Positions 56,509 to 57,354 of a stretch of DNA of 57,354 bases are shown one piece after another; within the stretch, counting starts at the first letter, position 1, and each line of letters opens with the position of its first letter. Both the position numbers and the translations under genes were made by a program. The notes beneath the pieces were generated by a model, which worked only from the letters and a program-made list of their open reading frames with translations, had not been told where the DNA came from and searched no databases. The stretch is from the NCBI GenBank assembly GCA_039180525.1, contig JBCDDF010000016.1, positions 1-57,354 on the forward strand, written 5' to 3'. The stretch comes from Halovulum sp039180525 (GTDB lineage Bacteria; Pseudomonadota; Alphaproteobacteria; Rhodobacterales; Rhodobacteraceae).

Positions 56509-57354
56509 ACGGCCAGACCCGCCTGCCCATTGATATCGGCCCGATCCATTTCGTGGGCATCGGCGGTATCGGCATGTCGGGCATCGCGGAAGTGCTGCTG
56601 AACCACGGCTATCGCGTCCAAGGCTCCGACCTGCGCGAGACACCGCTGACCCAACGCCTGGCCGACAAAGGCGCGCAGGTCTTCATCGGCCAGCGCGCGG
56701 GCAATCTGAAGGGCGCTTCGGTCGTGGTGATCTCTTCGGCGATCAAGCCGGGGAATACCGAACTCGACACCGCCCGCTCGCTGGGCCTGCCGGTGGTGCG
56801 CCGGGCAGAGATGCTGGCCGAGTTGATGCGGCTCAAATCCAACATCGCGGTCGCCGGAACGCATGGCAAAACCACCACGACATCGATGATCGCAGCCCTT
56901 CTGGATGGCGGCGGCATCGATCCGACGGTGATCAATGGCGGCATCATCCATGCCTATGGCTCCAACGCGCGCATGGGGGCGGGCGACTGGATGGTGGTTG
57001 AGGCCGACGAAAGCGACGGCACTTTCAATCGCCTGCCCGCGACAATTGCCGTGGTCACCAATATCGACCCCGAACATATGGACCACTACGGCGATTTCGA
57101 CACGCTGCGCGGGGCCTTCGATACGTTCGTGTCCAACATCCCCTTCTATGGCGTCGCCGTCGCGTGCATCGACCACCCAGAGGTGCAGGCCCTGGTCGGC
57201 CGCATCCATGACCGGCGCGTCATCACGTATGGCTTCAACCCCCAGGCCGACGTGCGCGTGGTCGGGCTGCGCTATGCCCAAGGCGCCGCACAGTTCGACG
57301 TGGTGCTGAAAGGCGAGGGAGACGTGATCGACGCGCTGACCCTGCCGATGCCAG
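56505..57354 (+). CDS. murC: UDP-N-acetylmuramate--L-alanine ligase (partial)
   Basis: MurC, which adds the first amino acid of the peptidoglycan stem peptide. The gene starts with GTG overlapping murG by 4 nt and runs off the right edge, so only about 283 codons are visible. The N-terminal UDP-MurNAc-binding motif IHFVGIGGIGMSGIAEVL, the Mur ligase ATP loop AVAGTHGKTTTTSMIA and the ADESDGTFNRL and IDPEHMDHYG motifs are intact. The C-terminal ligase domain lies outside the window. Confidence 0.96.
   Translation, partial: MNGQTRLPIDIGPIHFVGIGGIGMSGIAEVLLNHGYRVQGSDLRETPLTQRLADKGAQVFIGQRAGNLKGASVVVISSAIKPGNTELDTARSLGLPVVRRAEMLAELMRLKSNIAVAGTHGKTTTTSMIAALLDGGGIDPTVINGGIIHAYGSNARMGAGDWMVVEADESDGTFNRLPATIAVVTNIDPEHMDHYGDFDTLRGAFDTFVSNIPFYGVAVACIDHPEVQALVGRIHDRRVITYGFNPQADVRVVGLRYAQGAAQFDVVLKGEGDVIDALTLPMP

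Noticed and set aside
1..57354. tRNA, rRNA, CRISPR, prophage or insertion-sequence genes.
   Set aside because: No cloverleaf tRNA with a TTCRA T-loop, no repeat-spacer array and no transposase or integrase reading frame was seen in the intergenic regions.

Overview
The window reads as one stretch of chromosome from a GC-rich alphaproteobacterium, most likely of the Rhodobacterales. The signs are a pyruvate dehydrogenase operon whose E1-beta carries its own lipoyl domain, a tkt / small ORF / pgk / SDR / class I aldolase series, a BolA / small membrane protein / monothiol glutaredoxin trio, DUF2842, DUF2927, DUF1223 and CreA-type proteins, and dense 1-nt and 4-nt stop/start overlaps. I saw no tRNA, rRNA, CRISPR array, transposase or phage gene. 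Most genes are housekeeping; the accessory interest lies in about 24-46 kb and in the DNA structure between genes.

Layout. 0-5 kb: RidA, then pdhA-pdhB-pdhC (minus) and an FtsB-like divisome protein. 5-10.5 kb: an ICMT-type methyltransferase, DUF1223, an LpxL-type acyltransferase, infC (probable non-AUG start) and thrS. 10.5-16 kb: lower glycolysis and pentose phosphate genes, then a coiled-coil ORF and ZapA. 16.6-20 kb: glutaredoxin, small membrane protein, BolA, purL. 20-26 kb: a LysR regulator divergent from a fused indolepyruvate:ferredoxin oxidoreductase, a hemolysin III protein and an orphan solute-binding protein. 26-32 kb: a 56-aa ORF, a PIN protein, an M48 protease, DUF2064, a class II aldolase, dapE, and a dehydrogenase/TIM-barrel pair resembling part of a tetronate pathway.

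32.6-39 kb is a minus-strand membrane-stress cluster: zinc-ribbon membrane protein, SPFH protein with a C-terminal GYF_2 domain, DUF2927 lipoprotein, TelA, XpaC, a 29-aa single-helix microprotein and TerC. 39-45 kb holds cspA, a Ca-binding-like lipoprotein, gatCA, two related exported CxxxC proteins coupled to a SCO protein, a ceramidase-family membrane protein and a UPF0173 hydrolase. 45.5-51.5 kb is a complete seven-gene Mrp (Mnh) Na+/H+ antiporter operon with a 98-aa leading ORF. The right end is purA-DUF2842-creA and ftsW-murG-murC (murC cut by the window edge).

The most unusual signal is structural. Three intergenic sequences (33794-33869, 45343-45413, 51851-51922) are perfect three-armed cloverleaf repeats: an outer stem enclosing three hairpins with no unpaired base at the junction. 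The second and third are the same element, with identical stems and different loops, in opposite orientation, and they lie just outside the two ends of the Mrp operon. The first has the same architecture with unrelated sequence. Other structural oddities are two interleaved inverted repeats at 42098-42159, a G/T-rich repeated tract at 32519-32615, and an 11-bp inverted repeat carrying a TTGACG on each strand in the tkt/zapA divergent region.
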